Shown: in pieces, positions 14,561 to 23,368 of the stretch
Numbering within the stretch: position 1 is the stretch's first letter
How the letters are laid out: each line of letters starts with the position of its first letter
Source: Methanosarcina baikalica
GTDB lineage: Archaea > Halobacteriota > Methanosarcinia > Methanosarcinales > Methanosarcinaceae
Direction of reading: 5' to 3'
NCBI RefSeq assembly: GCF_031461075.1
Contig: NZ_JAVKPK010000046.1
Span: 1 to 30,441, forward strand
Length of the DNA: 30,441 nucleotides
Notes under the pieces: generated by a model
Told to the model about the DNA's origin: nothing
Database searches by the model: none
What the model saw: only the letters and a program-made list of their open reading frames with translations
Translations under genes and position numbers: made by a program

Positions 14561-15049
14561 TTCTCTCCCCCTTATAATTACTCTCCCTTCTTACTCCCAG
14601 TTTAATATAAGCCCTTATAAATAATAATTCTTTCTTATAAAAGTCCTGTAAGCCTGAATTAATTTTGAAGCATGGACATCAATTTTAAGCTATGAACATG
14701 CGTCTGGCTGAAGTAATAGAAGAAAGAGAAGAAAGGTAAATTCAGTATTATTCTCTATGTCGTTTAGAAAAAAATTATAATTTCAAATATCTCAGTTTAT
14801 AATACGAATTCGAAGCGCCCCTAATACAGAATATTTTTTAAGGATATACCAGGTTTGAGGATGTACATGGCATGGAGTCCACCTGCGTATGCTGAGAAAC
14901 TCCAGAGAAAGCCAGATCTCTAACAAAAATATCCACTTTATCACAGGTAAATTTACATCGCATAGGAGTAGAAAATAAAAATGCGTGCGTGTTCCGGGAA
15001 CTATTATTAAATATATGAAAAATAATAGAATTAAATATGTGAAAAATAG
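14561..15049. other. Spacer between the two lipoprotein genes
   Basis: AT-rich, with only short open stretches such as MAWSPPAYAEKLQRKPDL (ATG near 14866 to TAA) and no ribosome sites. Near 15009-15050 a ~21-base AT-rich unit (ATATATGAAAAATAATAGA / AATATGTGAAAAATAGTAGA) occurs twice. I see no gene. Confidence 0.4.
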
Positions 15050-15093
15050 TAGACTTTACAGGAAAGCTTTTCTGCCCTTCCCTGTAAAGTCTA
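15050..15093 (-). terminator. 13-bp perfect hairpin after lipoprotein gene
   Basis: TAGACTTTACAGG (15050-15062) and CCTGTAAAGTCTA (15081-15093) are exact complements around an 18-base loop, 13 bases past the stop of the minus-strand gene at 15107. Likely transcript end. Confidence 0.65.
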
Positions 15094-15106
15094 TTTGCTG
15101 TGCTTT

Positions 15107-15673
15107 TCAGGGCTCAGCCACACTAACACTTACATTCATTTTAGGCTGGCCGACAACACTGAATTGGTAGTCTCCGGTCTCGTTGAAGGCATAGGTAAAA
15201 GCGCGCTTGTACACAAGACCTGTGTTCTCAAAGAGCTTTTCTTCACTCACAAGGGTTAGGACCCTTTTTGGATTGTCTTCCATATTTATCCAGGAAACCG
15301 ATTCTCCCTTTTTAATTTCAAGACTTGAGGAACTTGCTCTTTTATTGATCAGTCTTATCATATAGGGAGTTTCCTTAATTTCAGAAGTTGAGACATTGAG
15401 TCTTCCATTCTCTTCCGAAGTTACAGTTTCTTCTAAAGTTAGATTTTCGTTCGAAGTTATATTTTCTCCCGGTGTTTCGGTTTCTTCGGCAGTTATATTT
15501 TCTTCCGTCGTTTCAGGTTGTACAGGAGTCACATTTTCTCCTGGAGTTACGGTTTCTTCAGAAGTTACATTTTCTTCCGGTGAGGGCTGTTCATTCCCTG
15601 CGCACCCTGAAAGTAAAACGGCGCACAATACAAGAAGCAGAACAATGATCTTCATTTTCATTTTATTCCCCAC
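15107..15673 (-). CDS. Cupredoxin-like lipoprotein with Glu/Thr repeat spacer
   Basis: 188 residues. A signal peptide with lipobox LLSGC (Cys24) is followed by about 70 residues of repeated heptads such as TPGENVT and TSEETVT, rich in potential N-glycosylation sites (N-V-T, N-I-T, N-L-T). The last ~85 residues form a small beta-sandwich of the cupredoxin-like kind (IKKGESVSWINMEDNPKRV, then DYQFSVVGQPKMNVSVSV). The usual copper ligands His/Cys/His/Met are not evident, so it may be a structural surface domain. It would be lipid-anchored on the outer face of the membrane. It is paralogous to the frameshifted gene at 14004-14560. Confidence 0.75.
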   Translation of the reverse strand: MGNKMKMKIIVLLLVLCAVLLSGCAGNEQPSPEENVTSEETVTPGENVTPVQPETTEENITAEETETPGENITSNENLTLEETVTSEENGRLNVSTSEIKETPYMIRLINKRASSSSLEIKKGESVSWINMEDNPKRVLTLVSEEKLFENTGLVYKRAFTYAFNETGDYQFSVVGQPKMNVSVSVAEP

Positions 15674-15970
15674 ATCTTTTTGGAGGAGTGAAACTTCAGA
15701 AATTCATACCTCAATCTGGAGTTTCATTCAGTTCCAAGTTTTCCTTTTTTATTATTGTCAAACTAATATCCAAATCTCTGAGTCATCCAATAATTTATGC
15801 ATACTAGACTAATATTTCAGAGATCTTTTCATTATACATTCCAGATACAAATATTTTAATCCAGCGTTTAAAATTCGTTTCTATGGCTGAACTTATAAAT
15901 ATTATTTAAATCTATTAATTACATATAAATCTATTTTTAATGTATAAAGGATTTTCAAATTATCAAAATA

Positions 15971-16151
15971 TTTTAGACACGCACAAGAATATTTAAACTC
16001 AGATCTATATTTTTGTCCTGGATGAAAAGTAGATAATAAAATTGAAGTTATATAGTTATAACTGTAACTTTAAAAAGTAAATTTTTCTTGGATAAATTAT
16101 TTTTTATAGATTTGTTTCATTTTTCTGTTACAAAAAGTTGCGTGTCTGAAA
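15971..16151. mobile_element. 181-bp inverted-repeat element (MITE-like)
   Basis: TTTTAGACACGCA (15971-15983) and TGCGTGTCTGAAA (16139-16151) match as inverted repeats at 12 of 13 positions. The interior is AT-rich without a gene. I could not identify a target duplication. It lies between the lipoprotein gene and the MgtC-type gene; the rest of the 15674-16184 spacer shows nothing else. Confidence 0.5.
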
Positions 16152-16184
16152 CATCATCAAGCCGATAGTTTCTTTCTTCTTCTC

Positions 16185-17417
16185 TCAGATGCTGTTCCAT
16201 AAAAGTAAAGCAAGAGTTCCGATAACTGTAATTATCCCAAAAGTTTTCTTTGCAAGAGAAAAAAGGCTGGGAGAACCGGAAATCTTCGAAAGCAAAATCT
16301 TGTTAATTGTACTGATAAGGCTTGCAAGCACTGCAGTATTTGCTGCGGTTGCATAGGAGATGTTTCCACTTACTGCAAGCAAGGTTACGGAAACTATCAC
16401 TCCAGAACTGCTGACAAGAGCCCCGAAAGCAGTGACATAAATTCCGGCAGTTCCTGCGACGTCATAGGCAAAGTTTCCTATAAGGAGGATCAGGGTAAAA
16501 GCAATGCCGAATTTAAACGCCTGACCAAGTGAGAAAGGGGACTGGATCTTAAGGTCTCCTCCACCTATAGGGCAGAATTTCTTATTGTATTTGAGAGCTA
16601 TCACTATGGAAACAAGGATGATCACAGATTGGGGAGGAAGCATAAACAGGGTTGTCTTGCCTGTAGGTTCAACTATCAGGGCTAATACAAGGTTTCGGAT
16701 GAGCATAGAGATATTGCAAAGCAGGATTCCGGTAAGGACAGGATCGGTCATTTCCTCTGCTCTTTTTGAAAGGCCTGCAAGTGCTGCTGTTGTGGCTTCA
16801 CTGTTCACAAAGCCTCCCACGAAACCTGAATAGCATATTCCGCGCTTTGTGCCGAACTTTCTCAGGAGCACGTAGCTTAAAAAACTTATAAGCGAAACAA
16901 GAATTACAATAAGGATTGCAGACCTGAGGTCTATAAGCCCGAAAAGCTGTTTTTCCGGCATCACAGGGTAAAGTATAAAAGCCACGGCCAGAAACTGTAT
17001 GGCATTGTAGAGTTCTTCTTTTGTAAGGTTTCCTGCAAACTGGTGAAGAGGTTTTTTCTGGATCAGAAGGAAGCTCACAACTATTGAAGAGACAATGGCA
17101 AACAGTCCATAACCATAGCCCACAAGGACTCCCATAACAAAAATGAAAAAGAGACTGATAGGGCTGGTAACTCCGATCCGTTTGAAGAGAAATATCTTGG
17201 CATAAGTAATTATGGAACAGATTACTCCGAAAAAAAGCGCAGTTACATAAACAAAACCCTGCCCTGCAACCCCGCTTACGAGAGCTGTTAGCATGCCTGT
17301 TATACAGGTTATGCTATAAGTTCTCACACCAGCAAAAATTTCGTGTTCAAGGCCTCTATGCTCCCTTTCTATACCTACCATTATCCCTATCAGAAAGGCT
17401 ATGGCCAGCTTTGTCAT
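16185..17417 (-). CDS. MgtC/SapB-type membrane protein with C-terminal DUF4010 domain
   Basis: 410 residues, strongly hydrophobic, about 12 predicted membrane helices. The N-terminal part carries the MgtC/SapB signature LIGIMVGIEREHRG and the following GVRTYSITCITG. The C-terminal half belongs to the DUF4010 type (GGFVNSEATTAALAGL, about residues 200-215). The family is linked to magnesium or stress adaptation, but the transported substrate is not settled. ATG 17417 has no ribosome site, and the frame is open upstream with a family-like sequence (IEDFGFDPVFLDF) to an ATT at 17456, so the real start may be that ATT or a mutated ATG. No operon partner is evident. Confidence 0.85.
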   Translation of the reverse strand: MTKLAIAFLIGIMVGIEREHRGLEHEIFAGVRTYSITCITGMLTALVSGVAGQGFVYVTALFFGVICSIITYAKIFLFKRIGVTSPISLFFIFVMGVLVGYGYGLFAIVSSIVVSFLLIQKKPLHQFAGNLTKEELYNAIQFLAVAFILYPVMPEKQLFGLIDLRSAILIVILVSLISFLSYVLLRKFGTKRGICYSGFVGGFVNSEATTAALAGLSKRAEEMTDPVLTGILLCNISMLIRNLVLALIVEPTGKTTLFMLPPQSVIILVSIVIALKYNKKFCPIGGGDLKIQSPFSLGQAFKFGIAFTLILLIGNFAYDVAGTAGIYVTAFGALVSSSGVIVSVTLLAVSGNISYATAANTAVLASLISTINKILLSKISGSPSLFSLAKKTFGIITVIGTLALLLWNSI

Positions 17418-17495
17418 GAAATCCAGAAAAACCGGATCGAAACCGAAATCTTCAATGGTGCCCGTAGCTCAACCTCTATGACTTATCTATCTGTA

Positions 17496-17597
17496 AAGTC
17501 CAAAGTTAAGTTCTAAGAAATCTTGATTTAACTTATTTAAGCATTCAAGTCCAAAGTTAAGTTCTAAGAAATCTTGATTTAACTTATTTAAGCATTC
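17496..17597. repeat. Perfect 51-bp tandem duplication
   Basis: 17496-17546 and 17547-17597 are identical over 51 bases, directly adjoining. Each unit includes AAGTTAA...TTAACTT, so it can also fold as a hairpin. The identity points to a recent event. It lies upstream of the MgtC-type gene and may alter its promoter. Confidence 0.92.
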
Positions 17598-17984
17598 CAT
17601 CTGCCGTATTTACTCCAGCGTCTGTCCATTTAACCCCGGTATTCGCATTCCTCAGAGAGTGTCTAATCGGGTCTGACTTTGTCTTTACGCCAGTAAAATG
17701 ACGCAGGCAAGTGAATATTTAAGATTGATATTAAGAGTGATATTAAGAGTGATATTATCTATTTCTGTAAGGTTAAGTAGATGGAATGATCTAAATCAAA
17801 ATATAATTATTTAGTACGGATGTTCTTACTAATGAATATAGGCCCTGAAAGGAGAAAAAGGTTCAGAGTACACGGCGAAACTGCATAGAATTTTACAGGT
17901 GACTTCGAAACCCAATTAAAATCTGCTAGCCTGATTAAAATTTACTACCCTAATTAAAATTTGCCAGTTTTGTTTATACCTGGT
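17598..17984. other. Spacer with short tandem repeats
   Basis: GATATTAAGAGT occurs twice in tandem plus a partial third at 17727-17756, and AATTAAAATYTGC-like units recur near 17915-17970. No gene or RNA is seen. Confidence 0.5.
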
Positions 17985-18644
17985 TTATACCTCCACGAAT
18001 TCAACTTCAATGGGTTTGTTTTCCTTCGTTTCTTCAATAGTTATCAGGGCGCAGGAACCTTTACAGGCCTCACCCGGGTTTACAACTATAGTTTTTCCAA
18101 CTTGCTCCAGGCCTTTAGCCTCATGGATGTGCCCGCAGACTATCAGGTCAACCCGGTCAAGGAATTTCTGGATAGCTTTACTTCCCACATGCCCGAAAGG
18201 AAGTTCATCCCTTGCGCCGTGTGGAGGGGCATGGGTTAAAAGCACTATAGTTCCGCAATCTTCTGCTTTTTCGGCAGAGCAGACCATTTCTTCAAGGGCT
18301 TTTTCGATTTCTTCTTCAGAAAGCTCAAAGGGCGTATTGAAAGGGGTGGGATTTGAGCCTCCGAGCCCTATAAACCTGATATTTTCTATCTTTTCGGCTT
18401 TTCTGTGCAGGTTTATAGCCTTCGAAGTGTCCAGAGCTTTCAGGATGCTCCTCTGGTCACAATTGCCTGGGATCGCAAGTATAGGCCTGTCAAACATTTC
18501 CATTAATTCTTCGACCTTCTCATCGGGCCCGAAATTGGTAATGTCCCCGACAACAACTGCAAGGTCGAAATCTCCGGCTCTTCCAATTATTTTCTTTATC
18601 TTCGAGTAGTCCCCATGGGGGTCAGAAATGGCTAGTATCTTCAT
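17985..18644 (-). CDS. Calcineurin-like metallophosphoesterase
   Basis: 219-residue cytosolic phosphoesterase of the YfcE/MJ0936-like group. Metal-binding motifs in order: D8-x-H10 (SDPHGD), GD in VVVGDITNFG, GNCD (a variant of GNH/GNHD), H in LLTHAPPHG, and GHIH near the end. Probably two divalent metals (Mn/Ni/Fe) at the site. The substrate cannot be read from sequence; phosphodiesters or phosphoproteins are typical. AAGGGAT lies a few bases before the ATG. It is divergent from trmY, with a 120-base spacer. Confidence 0.92.
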   Translation of the reverse strand: MKILAISDPHGDYSKIKKIIGRAGDFDLAVVVGDITNFGPDEKVEELMEMFDRPILAIPGNCDQRSILKALDTSKAINLHRKAEKIENIRFIGLGGSNPTPFNTPFELSEEEIEKALEEMVCSAEKAEDCGTIVLLTHAPPHGARDELPFGHVGSKAIQKFLDRVDLIVCGHIHEAKGLEQVGKTIVVNPGEACKGSCALITIEETKENKPIEVEFVEV

Positions 18645-18734
18645 CCGTATCCCTTCTTATTGTCCTCAATCCTTTTTCAGGTTTTTAGCTTCTTTATTTC
18701 ATGATATCTGCTTGCCTTTGAACATGCACACATC

Positions 18735-18742
18735 TTTTATAT
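18735..18742 (+). promoter_or_regulatory. TATA box of trmY
   Basis: TTTTATAT at 18735-18742. Transcription is expected at about 18764, right at the ATG 18765. So the message is predicted to be leaderless, which supports ATG 18765 over the GTG at 18759. Confidence 0.5.
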
Positions 18743-18764
18743 CCCTTACGTAAATATAGTGCCC

Positions 18765-19400
18765 ATGCGCGATATCGTTATCATAGGACATAAAGCAAAA
18801 ACAAGCGGGGATATTTCTTTAAACGATCTTCCAGGTTCTGCGGGAAGAATGGACATTCTTTGCCGCTGCGTAAGCTCTGCCCTTTTTCTCTCTTTCGGAA
18901 TGCGCAGGGATGTAATCGTACACCTGCTCCTTTTAGGTGACCCTGACCCCGGAAAAATCATAAGGTTTGAAGGACTTCACCTGCGGTACCTGAACCCGGA
19001 CGAGCGGAGCAGCGGCTCGCTGATCCAGAAAGCCCTCCAGAAGGATGCAACCGAGCAGGATATCCGTTCTACTCCAGGTGTCTGGATTCGCAGAGGGGAC
19101 TTCAAGTCTCTGCTCTCCGAATTCGAAGGGCGCACCCTGCTTTATCTGAGAGAGGACGGGGAGGATATCCGGGAACTTTCCAGTGAAATCCGGGATCCGG
19201 TCTTTGTCCTGGGGGACCACACCGGTGTTACGGAAGAGGAGGAAAAACAACTCCTTGAGGCAGGGGCAAAAATTATCTCAGTAGGCCCTATTTCCCTTCA
19301 TTCCAACCACTGCATAACCCTTGTCCACAATGAACTGGACAGGGCTGAAGCGAAAAGAGGAGAGTCACCAGGAGAAGCTGACTGCAGGGTCGAGGACTGA
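18765..19400 (+). CDS. trmY: TrmY, tRNA pseudouridine54 N1-methyltransferase
   Basis: 211-residue SPOUT-class SAM methyltransferase that converts pseudouridine 54 in the T-loop of tRNA to m1-pseudouridine, the archaeal equivalent of ribothymidine. Seen: N-terminal GHKAKTSGDISLNDLPGSAGR (in part), central RYLNPDERS, and the C-terminal trefoil-knot SAM site LGDHTGVTEEEE...ISVGPISLHSNHCI. Fits the usual length of 190-210. Its substrate base is made by Pus10, encoded 280 bases downstream on the same strand. Confidence 0.95.
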   Translation: MRDIVIIGHKAKTSGDISLNDLPGSAGRMDILCRCVSSALFLSFGMRRDVIVHLLLLGDPDPGKIIRFEGLHLRYLNPDERSSGSLIQKALQKDATEQDIRSTPGVWIRRGDFKSLLSEFEGRTLLYLREDGEDIRELSSEIRDPVFVLGDHTGVTEEEEKQLLEAGAKIISVGPISLHSNHCITLVHNELDRAEAKRGESPGEADCRVED

Positions 19401-19678
19401 GCTACAATTAGGATTGGGCTGCAATTTTAGAGTTGTTTCAATACAAAAAGTTATATTCCATTTCCCTGTATCAGGATAGAAACTTATCCGGCTGTATTTT
19501 TTCCGGATATTTTTTTCGTACAATGCCTTTTCCCTATACTTGCCTTTCCGGAGAATTGCAATCAGGCATTTATGTTCCAGGATATTAGCTCTTATCATTA
19601 TATTTATCTCTTACATTTAATTACTACTCATTCCCAGGTCTATTTCCCGAATAAAGAGCTTAAAGAGAGTGAAAGAAA

Positions 19679-20974
19679 ATGGATGTACTCGAAATTTCAA
19701 AAAAAATTCTGCATGAAGGCCCGGTATGTGATCACTGCCTGGGCCGTCAGTTTGCAAAACTATCCACAGGTCTGAGCAACAGAGAACGCGGGCAGGCCTT
19801 AAAACTCACCCTCGTGCTGGAAGGGGACCGAATCTACAAAAGTGAAAACGACGATTCTCTTCTAAAGGAACTTGCCCCTTGCAGTGCGTTTTCAAGGAAG
19901 ACTCTTGGAGCAACGGGGGAAGACGAGCAGTGCTGGGTCTGTCTTGATCAGTTCAAAAAACTGGACGAATGGGCAGATGAAGCGGCAAAAGTCCTCGAAG
20001 GCCTTGAGTATTCCACATTCCTTGTGGGCACGAAGGTCAGCGGACTTCTGAGCGAAAACGAAGAAATACTCTGGGCTGAGGCAGGAACTGCATATGCCGA
20101 ACAACTCAAGTCCGAGCTTAACAGAGAAGTAGGCAAGCGGATTGCTGAAAAAGTTCAAAAAGATGTGGATTTTGAAAATCCGGACATTACAATTACTCTT
20201 GACCTTGCAAAAAATCAGCTTGAGCTGCAGGTCCGCTCTGTATATATCATCGGGCGCTACCGTAAAATGGTCAGAGGAATTCCTCAGACGCGCTGGCCGT
20301 GCAGGAAATGTAAAGGCAGGGGTTGCGAAAGCTGTAATTTTACGGGCAAGCAATACCAGGAATCCGTAGACGAGCTGATAAAAGGGCCTGTAATCGAAGC
20401 TTTCCAGGCAGTTGATACGGCTTTCCACGGGTCGGGAAGGGAAGATATAGATGCCCTGATGCTCGGAAGCGGCAGGCCTTTTGTAGTTGAAGCAAAATCC
20501 CCTCAAAAGCGTATCGCAGACCTTGAAGAACTTATGAGGAGCATTAATGAGAAAGCTGCCGGAAAAGTTGAGGTAGGAGAGCTTTCTTTCGTCGGAAAAG
20601 GTATGATTGAGACCCTGAAAAGTTCAAAGGCGGATAAAACTTATAAGCTTAAAGTTACATTTAAAGAGCCTGTTTCAGAGGAAAAGCTTAAATCCTGCCT
20701 TGAGTCTTTGAGTGGCATAGAAATCTCCCAGCAGACTCCAAGGCGTGTAGTTCACAGGCGGGCTGACCTTGTCAGGAAAAGGCATGTGCACAGCATCAAG
20801 CTTGATGAACTAACTGACGATGGTTACGCTTACATAACAGTAAACTGCGAGGGCGGACTGTATGTAAAAGAGCTTCTTTCCGGAGATGAGGGCAGGACAA
20901 ACCCGAGCCTAAGCGGGCTTTTAGGTGTTTCCGCGCTTGTGGAAGATCTTGATGTGGTCAACGTCGATATCTGA
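19679..20974 (+). CDS. pus10: Pus10, tRNA pseudouridine54/55 synthase
   Basis: 431-residue archaeal Pus10. The N-terminal region has zinc-ligand cysteines (CDHC at 18-21, plus a later EDEQCWVC) and a THUMP-like part. The catalytic domain has GREDIDALMLGSGRPF with the catalytic Asp, a CRKCKGRGCESC insert, and the C-terminal RRVVHRRADLVRKRHVHS. It makes pseudouridine at 54 and, in many archaea, at 55. GAGAGTGAAAG precedes the ATG. A TATA-like ATTATATTTAT lies at about 19597-19607. Placed directly after trmY, so both steps of modification at position 54 are encoded together. Confidence 0.96.
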   Translation: MDVLEISKKILHEGPVCDHCLGRQFAKLSTGLSNRERGQALKLTLVLEGDRIYKSENDDSLLKELAPCSAFSRKTLGATGEDEQCWVCLDQFKKLDEWADEAAKVLEGLEYSTFLVGTKVSGLLSENEEILWAEAGTAYAEQLKSELNREVGKRIAEKVQKDVDFENPDITITLDLAKNQLELQVRSVYIIGRYRKMVRGIPQTRWPCRKCKGRGCESCNFTGKQYQESVDELIKGPVIEAFQAVDTAFHGSGREDIDALMLGSGRPFVVEAKSPQKRIADLEELMRSINEKAAGKVEVGELSFVGKGMIETLKSSKADKTYKLKVTFKEPVSEEKLKSCLESLSGIEISQQTPRRVVHRRADLVRKRHVHSIKLDELTDDGYAYITVNCEGGLYVKELLSGDEGRTNPSLSGLLGVSALVEDLDVVNVDI

Positions 20975-21119
20975 ACCGGATCTGAATCAGATTTATTTAA
21001 TAAGTTAGGTCGGGAAATAATTGCCTGACTGAACGTCTTATTTAAATAATATCCATCTTATCTAGAGAAAAACTGTATACATAGAGAAATTAATCGAGCA
21101 TTCTAAGGAGGAACATGCG

Positions 21120-21413
21120 ATGACAAATTCCCATGGTGAAAGACGTTGTACAAGGTACAAACTACAGAAGACAGTTCGTGAAAGAGGGATTTCCCCCGTA
21201 AGCAAGGCAATTCAGGAATTCGAAGAAGGGCAGATGGTTCATATCGACATAGACCCGAGCATTCAGAAAGGCATGCCTAATCCGAAGTTCCAGGGTTCTA
21301 CCGGAAAGGTTATCGGACAGCGCGGCCGTTCATATATGATGGAAGTTCGCAGCGGAAATGCGAAGAAGGTAGTTATTTCTCTCCCTCATCACCTGAAACC
21401 GCAGAAATATTAA
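21120..21413 (+). CDS. rpl21e: Ribosomal protein L21e (eL21)
   Basis: 97-residue large-subunit protein. Recognised from SHGERRCTRYKLQK, FEEGQMVHIDIDPSIQKGMP and FQGSTGKVIGQRGRSY, the standard eL21 SH3-like beta-barrel. A GGAGGAACATGCG leader precedes the ATG, which is a strong ribosome site. It is followed by rpoF, a common archaeal order. Confidence 0.97.
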   Translation: MTNSHGERRCTRYKLQKTVRERGISPVSKAIQEFEEGQMVHIDIDPSIQKGMPNPKFQGSTGKVIGQRGRSYMMEVRSGNAKKVVISLPHHLKPQKY

Positions 21414-21428
21414 TTCCCATTCCAGGCA

Positions 21429-21448
21429 GTTAGGTTGTAAAACCTAAC
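21429..21448 (+). terminator. Terminator of rpl21e
   Basis: GTTAGGTT-GTAA-AACCTAAC, a perfect 8-bp stem followed by CCCCTTTT, 15 bases past the stop. Confidence 0.7.
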
Positions 21449-21470
21449 CCCTTTTATGAGTTTACAGTAG

Positions 21471-21538
21471 GCAGGCTTTTACCGTAAGCTCGGGCTTCAG
21501 CCTTTGATTTTCGATAGCTTGCGAGAGTTGCGGCCTGC
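21471..21538. other. Possible structured element in the rpl21e-rpoF spacer
   Basis: GCAGGC (21471-21476) pairs with GCCTGC (21533-21538), and smaller stems (GGC-TTCA-GCC, CTCG/CGAG) lie inside. A further TTAAGT/ACTTAA stem follows at 21541-21559. The segment is G+C-richer than the rest of the spacer. It may be a small RNA or only a processed tail. In the rest of the spacer (21560-21947) an open frame from 21639 to 21872 has no ribosome site and no family, so I do not call it. Confidence 0.25.
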
Positions 21539-21947
21539 AATTAAGTGTGAAATACTTAATGTCCCTTAAAAACCTGCTAAAAAAGGCAAGAGGGCGATTT
21601 GAATAAACTGCTTTTAAAAATGGGCATCTTATCTCGATATGGGAATATCTATAATTATATATCGTTTGTCAGACATATACCTGAACCATATCAAGATAAC
21701 ATTATTCAGAACAACTTCAAATTACCAAATACGGTCGAATTTCGTGCATAATACAATCTGGATGAGGCTTGATCCGATGCTGCAAAGGATATGCAGTACA
21801 AAGGCTGATTCATATTTCCGGATATTGACAGGCAGAAGTTTACTTGCAGCCAAGGAATTATTAGAGAATTGAAGAGTAATCAAAATAGATTACTCTGCAG
21901 GGAATGGCAACTACCTACAGTTTTTAAGTCAAAAAGAGTGTATTCCA

Positions 21948-22301
21948 ATGATAGTTAAGGAAGTCATCAGTGAAGAATTATTGACGTTGGCCGAAGTCAA
22001 AGAGATACTTTCCAGGATCGCTGAAGAGCGTAGAGAGCAGGGGCTTGAAGTAGAATACGGGTTCCGAAAAGCCCTGCGTCATGCTGACCAGTTCTCAAAA
22101 ATCAGCGGGGAAAAGTCAAGAGAACTGATTAACAGGCTATTAGAACTCGAAAAAATGAAGCCTGTAATCGCAGTCAGGATCGCAGACATTCTGCCTCAGT
22201 CCAGAGACGAAATCAGGTCAATTTATGCGAAAGAAAAGTATACCCTGAGCAACGAGGAACTGGACCAGATTCTGGATTATGTGCTGGAGACTATGGAATA
22301 A
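21948..22301 (+). CDS. rpoF: RNA polymerase subunit F (Rpb4 homologue)
   Basis: 117-residue subunit of archaeal RNA polymerase that pairs with RpoE (Rpb7) to form the stalk. The opening MIVKEVISEELLTLAEVKEIL, the middle FRKALRHADQFSKIS and the C-terminal HRDC-like helices (RIADILPQSRDEIRSIYA) match the family. The length is typical. Located between rpl21e and the DUF655 gene as in many euryarchaea. Confidence 0.96.
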   Translation: MIVKEVISEELLTLAEVKEILSRIAEERREQGLEVEYGFRKALRHADQFSKISGEKSRELINRLLELEKMKPVIAVRIADILPQSRDEIRSIYAKEKYTLSNEELDQILDYVLETME

Positions 22302-22636
22302 GCTATATAGCAGTTTTCATCTTGTTATTTATAAAGGGAAGTATCCGAAACTTAGAGTACTTTAAAGTATAAGGGAGTGCCCTGATCCGAATTCAAACAC
22401 AGAGGACTCTTTGGATTACGGAATGTATCGAGTCCGGGAATACCGGTTACAGGGCAGTATAAAGTATTACGGAAAGAAGTATTACAGAAAGCTGGAAATT
22501 TGTGAATAGTTGACAGATCCGGATAATTGGGCAGGTCCTGAACCGGATATAAATAAGCTGGGCATATCCAGGTCTGGCATATCCTGAACACAGATGTCCA
22601 TATGGGGTTTCATATTTATCGAGAGGATGGGTGCTG
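22302..22636. other. Spacer before the DUF655 gene
   Basis: No gene or RNA recognised. GTATTACRGAAAG recurs near 22466 and 22481, and GGCATATCC-like units recur near 22560-22580. No clear terminator for rpoF was seen. Confidence 0.4.
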
Positions 22637-23368
22637 ATGAAAGTAGAGAAGTCGCAATCAGAGAGATCGTACGCTGGCAGATCATCTGCTGAAAAACCTT
22701 CTTATGGCGGCAGGCGTCCGACAGGCAAACCGCAGTCAGATAGACAATCAGAAAGAGCTCCGCGCTCATCCGGAAAATCCATGGAAAATTCTCAGGACAG
22801 AGAGGAATATGTATGGGTTCTCGACTATCTCCCATATGGGAAGTCCGTCGACGGCACTTCTGCATTCCAGAAAAAACCTCTTGTCCAGGCTGTGGGAGAC
22901 AAAAAGTTTACCCTTATGGAGCTTGTCCCCAAAAGTGGTGTGATTCCTGATATCCAGTCAAGAGTTTACATCGGGCAGGGAGACAGGACAGAAGTAGATC
23001 ATGTAAAGCAGAGAATCGGCTATACGGACCTTACTACAGGGGCCAATCTTGAACTGCCTTTTATTCTTGAAGCCTGTGTGAGGCATCAGGAAGAACGCTT
23101 CGTAAAGTTCTTTAACGACGCCCATTCTATCACTACGCGCCTGCATATGCTTGAACTCCTGCCCGGAATAGGAAAAAAACTTATGTGGTCCATAATCGAT
23201 GAGCGCAAAAAAGGTGACTTTAAGAGTTTCCAGGATATTCGCGAGAGAATTCCAAGCCTGCACGATCCGGCTAAAGTCCTTGCCCATAGGATCGAAGGAG
23301 AACTCAAGGATGATTTCATAAAGTACAGGCTTTTTACTGCTCCCCCGCGCCGCCAGAAGCCCGAGTGA
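22637..23368 (+). CDS. DUF655 family protein (helix-hairpin-helix, RNA/DNA-binding)
   Basis: 243 residues. The first ~60 are basic, Ser/Arg-rich and unstructured (GRSSAEKPSYGGRRPTGK). The DUF655 core follows (YVWVLDYLPYGKS, with an S1-like beta region through VYIGQGDRTEVDHV), then helix-hairpin-helix LELLPGIGKKLMW and a helical end. The family sits next to ksgA in most archaea and is presumed to act on rRNA or ribosomes; no activity is assigned. ATG 22637 follows GGATGGGTG; GTG 22631 is an alternative start. Confidence 0.85.
   Translation: MKVEKSQSERSYAGRSSAEKPSYGGRRPTGKPQSDRQSERAPRSSGKSMENSQDREEYVWVLDYLPYGKSVDGTSAFQKKPLVQAVGDKKFTLMELVPKSGVIPDIQSRVYIGQGDRTEVDHVKQRIGYTDLTTGANLELPFILEACVRHQEERFVKFFNDAHSITTRLHMLELLPGIGKKLMWSIIDERKKGDFKSFQDIRERIPSLHDPAKVLAHRIEGELKDDFIKYRLFTAPPRRQKPE

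Noticed and set aside
19365..19598. 77-residue minus-strand frame after trmY
   Set aside because: It overlaps the end of trmY, lacks a ribosome site and has no domain.
21639..21872. 77-residue frame between rpl21e and rpoF
   Set aside because: No ribosome site, unusual composition and no recognisable domain. Its last ~36 residues look more protein-like, so it is kept only as a remark.
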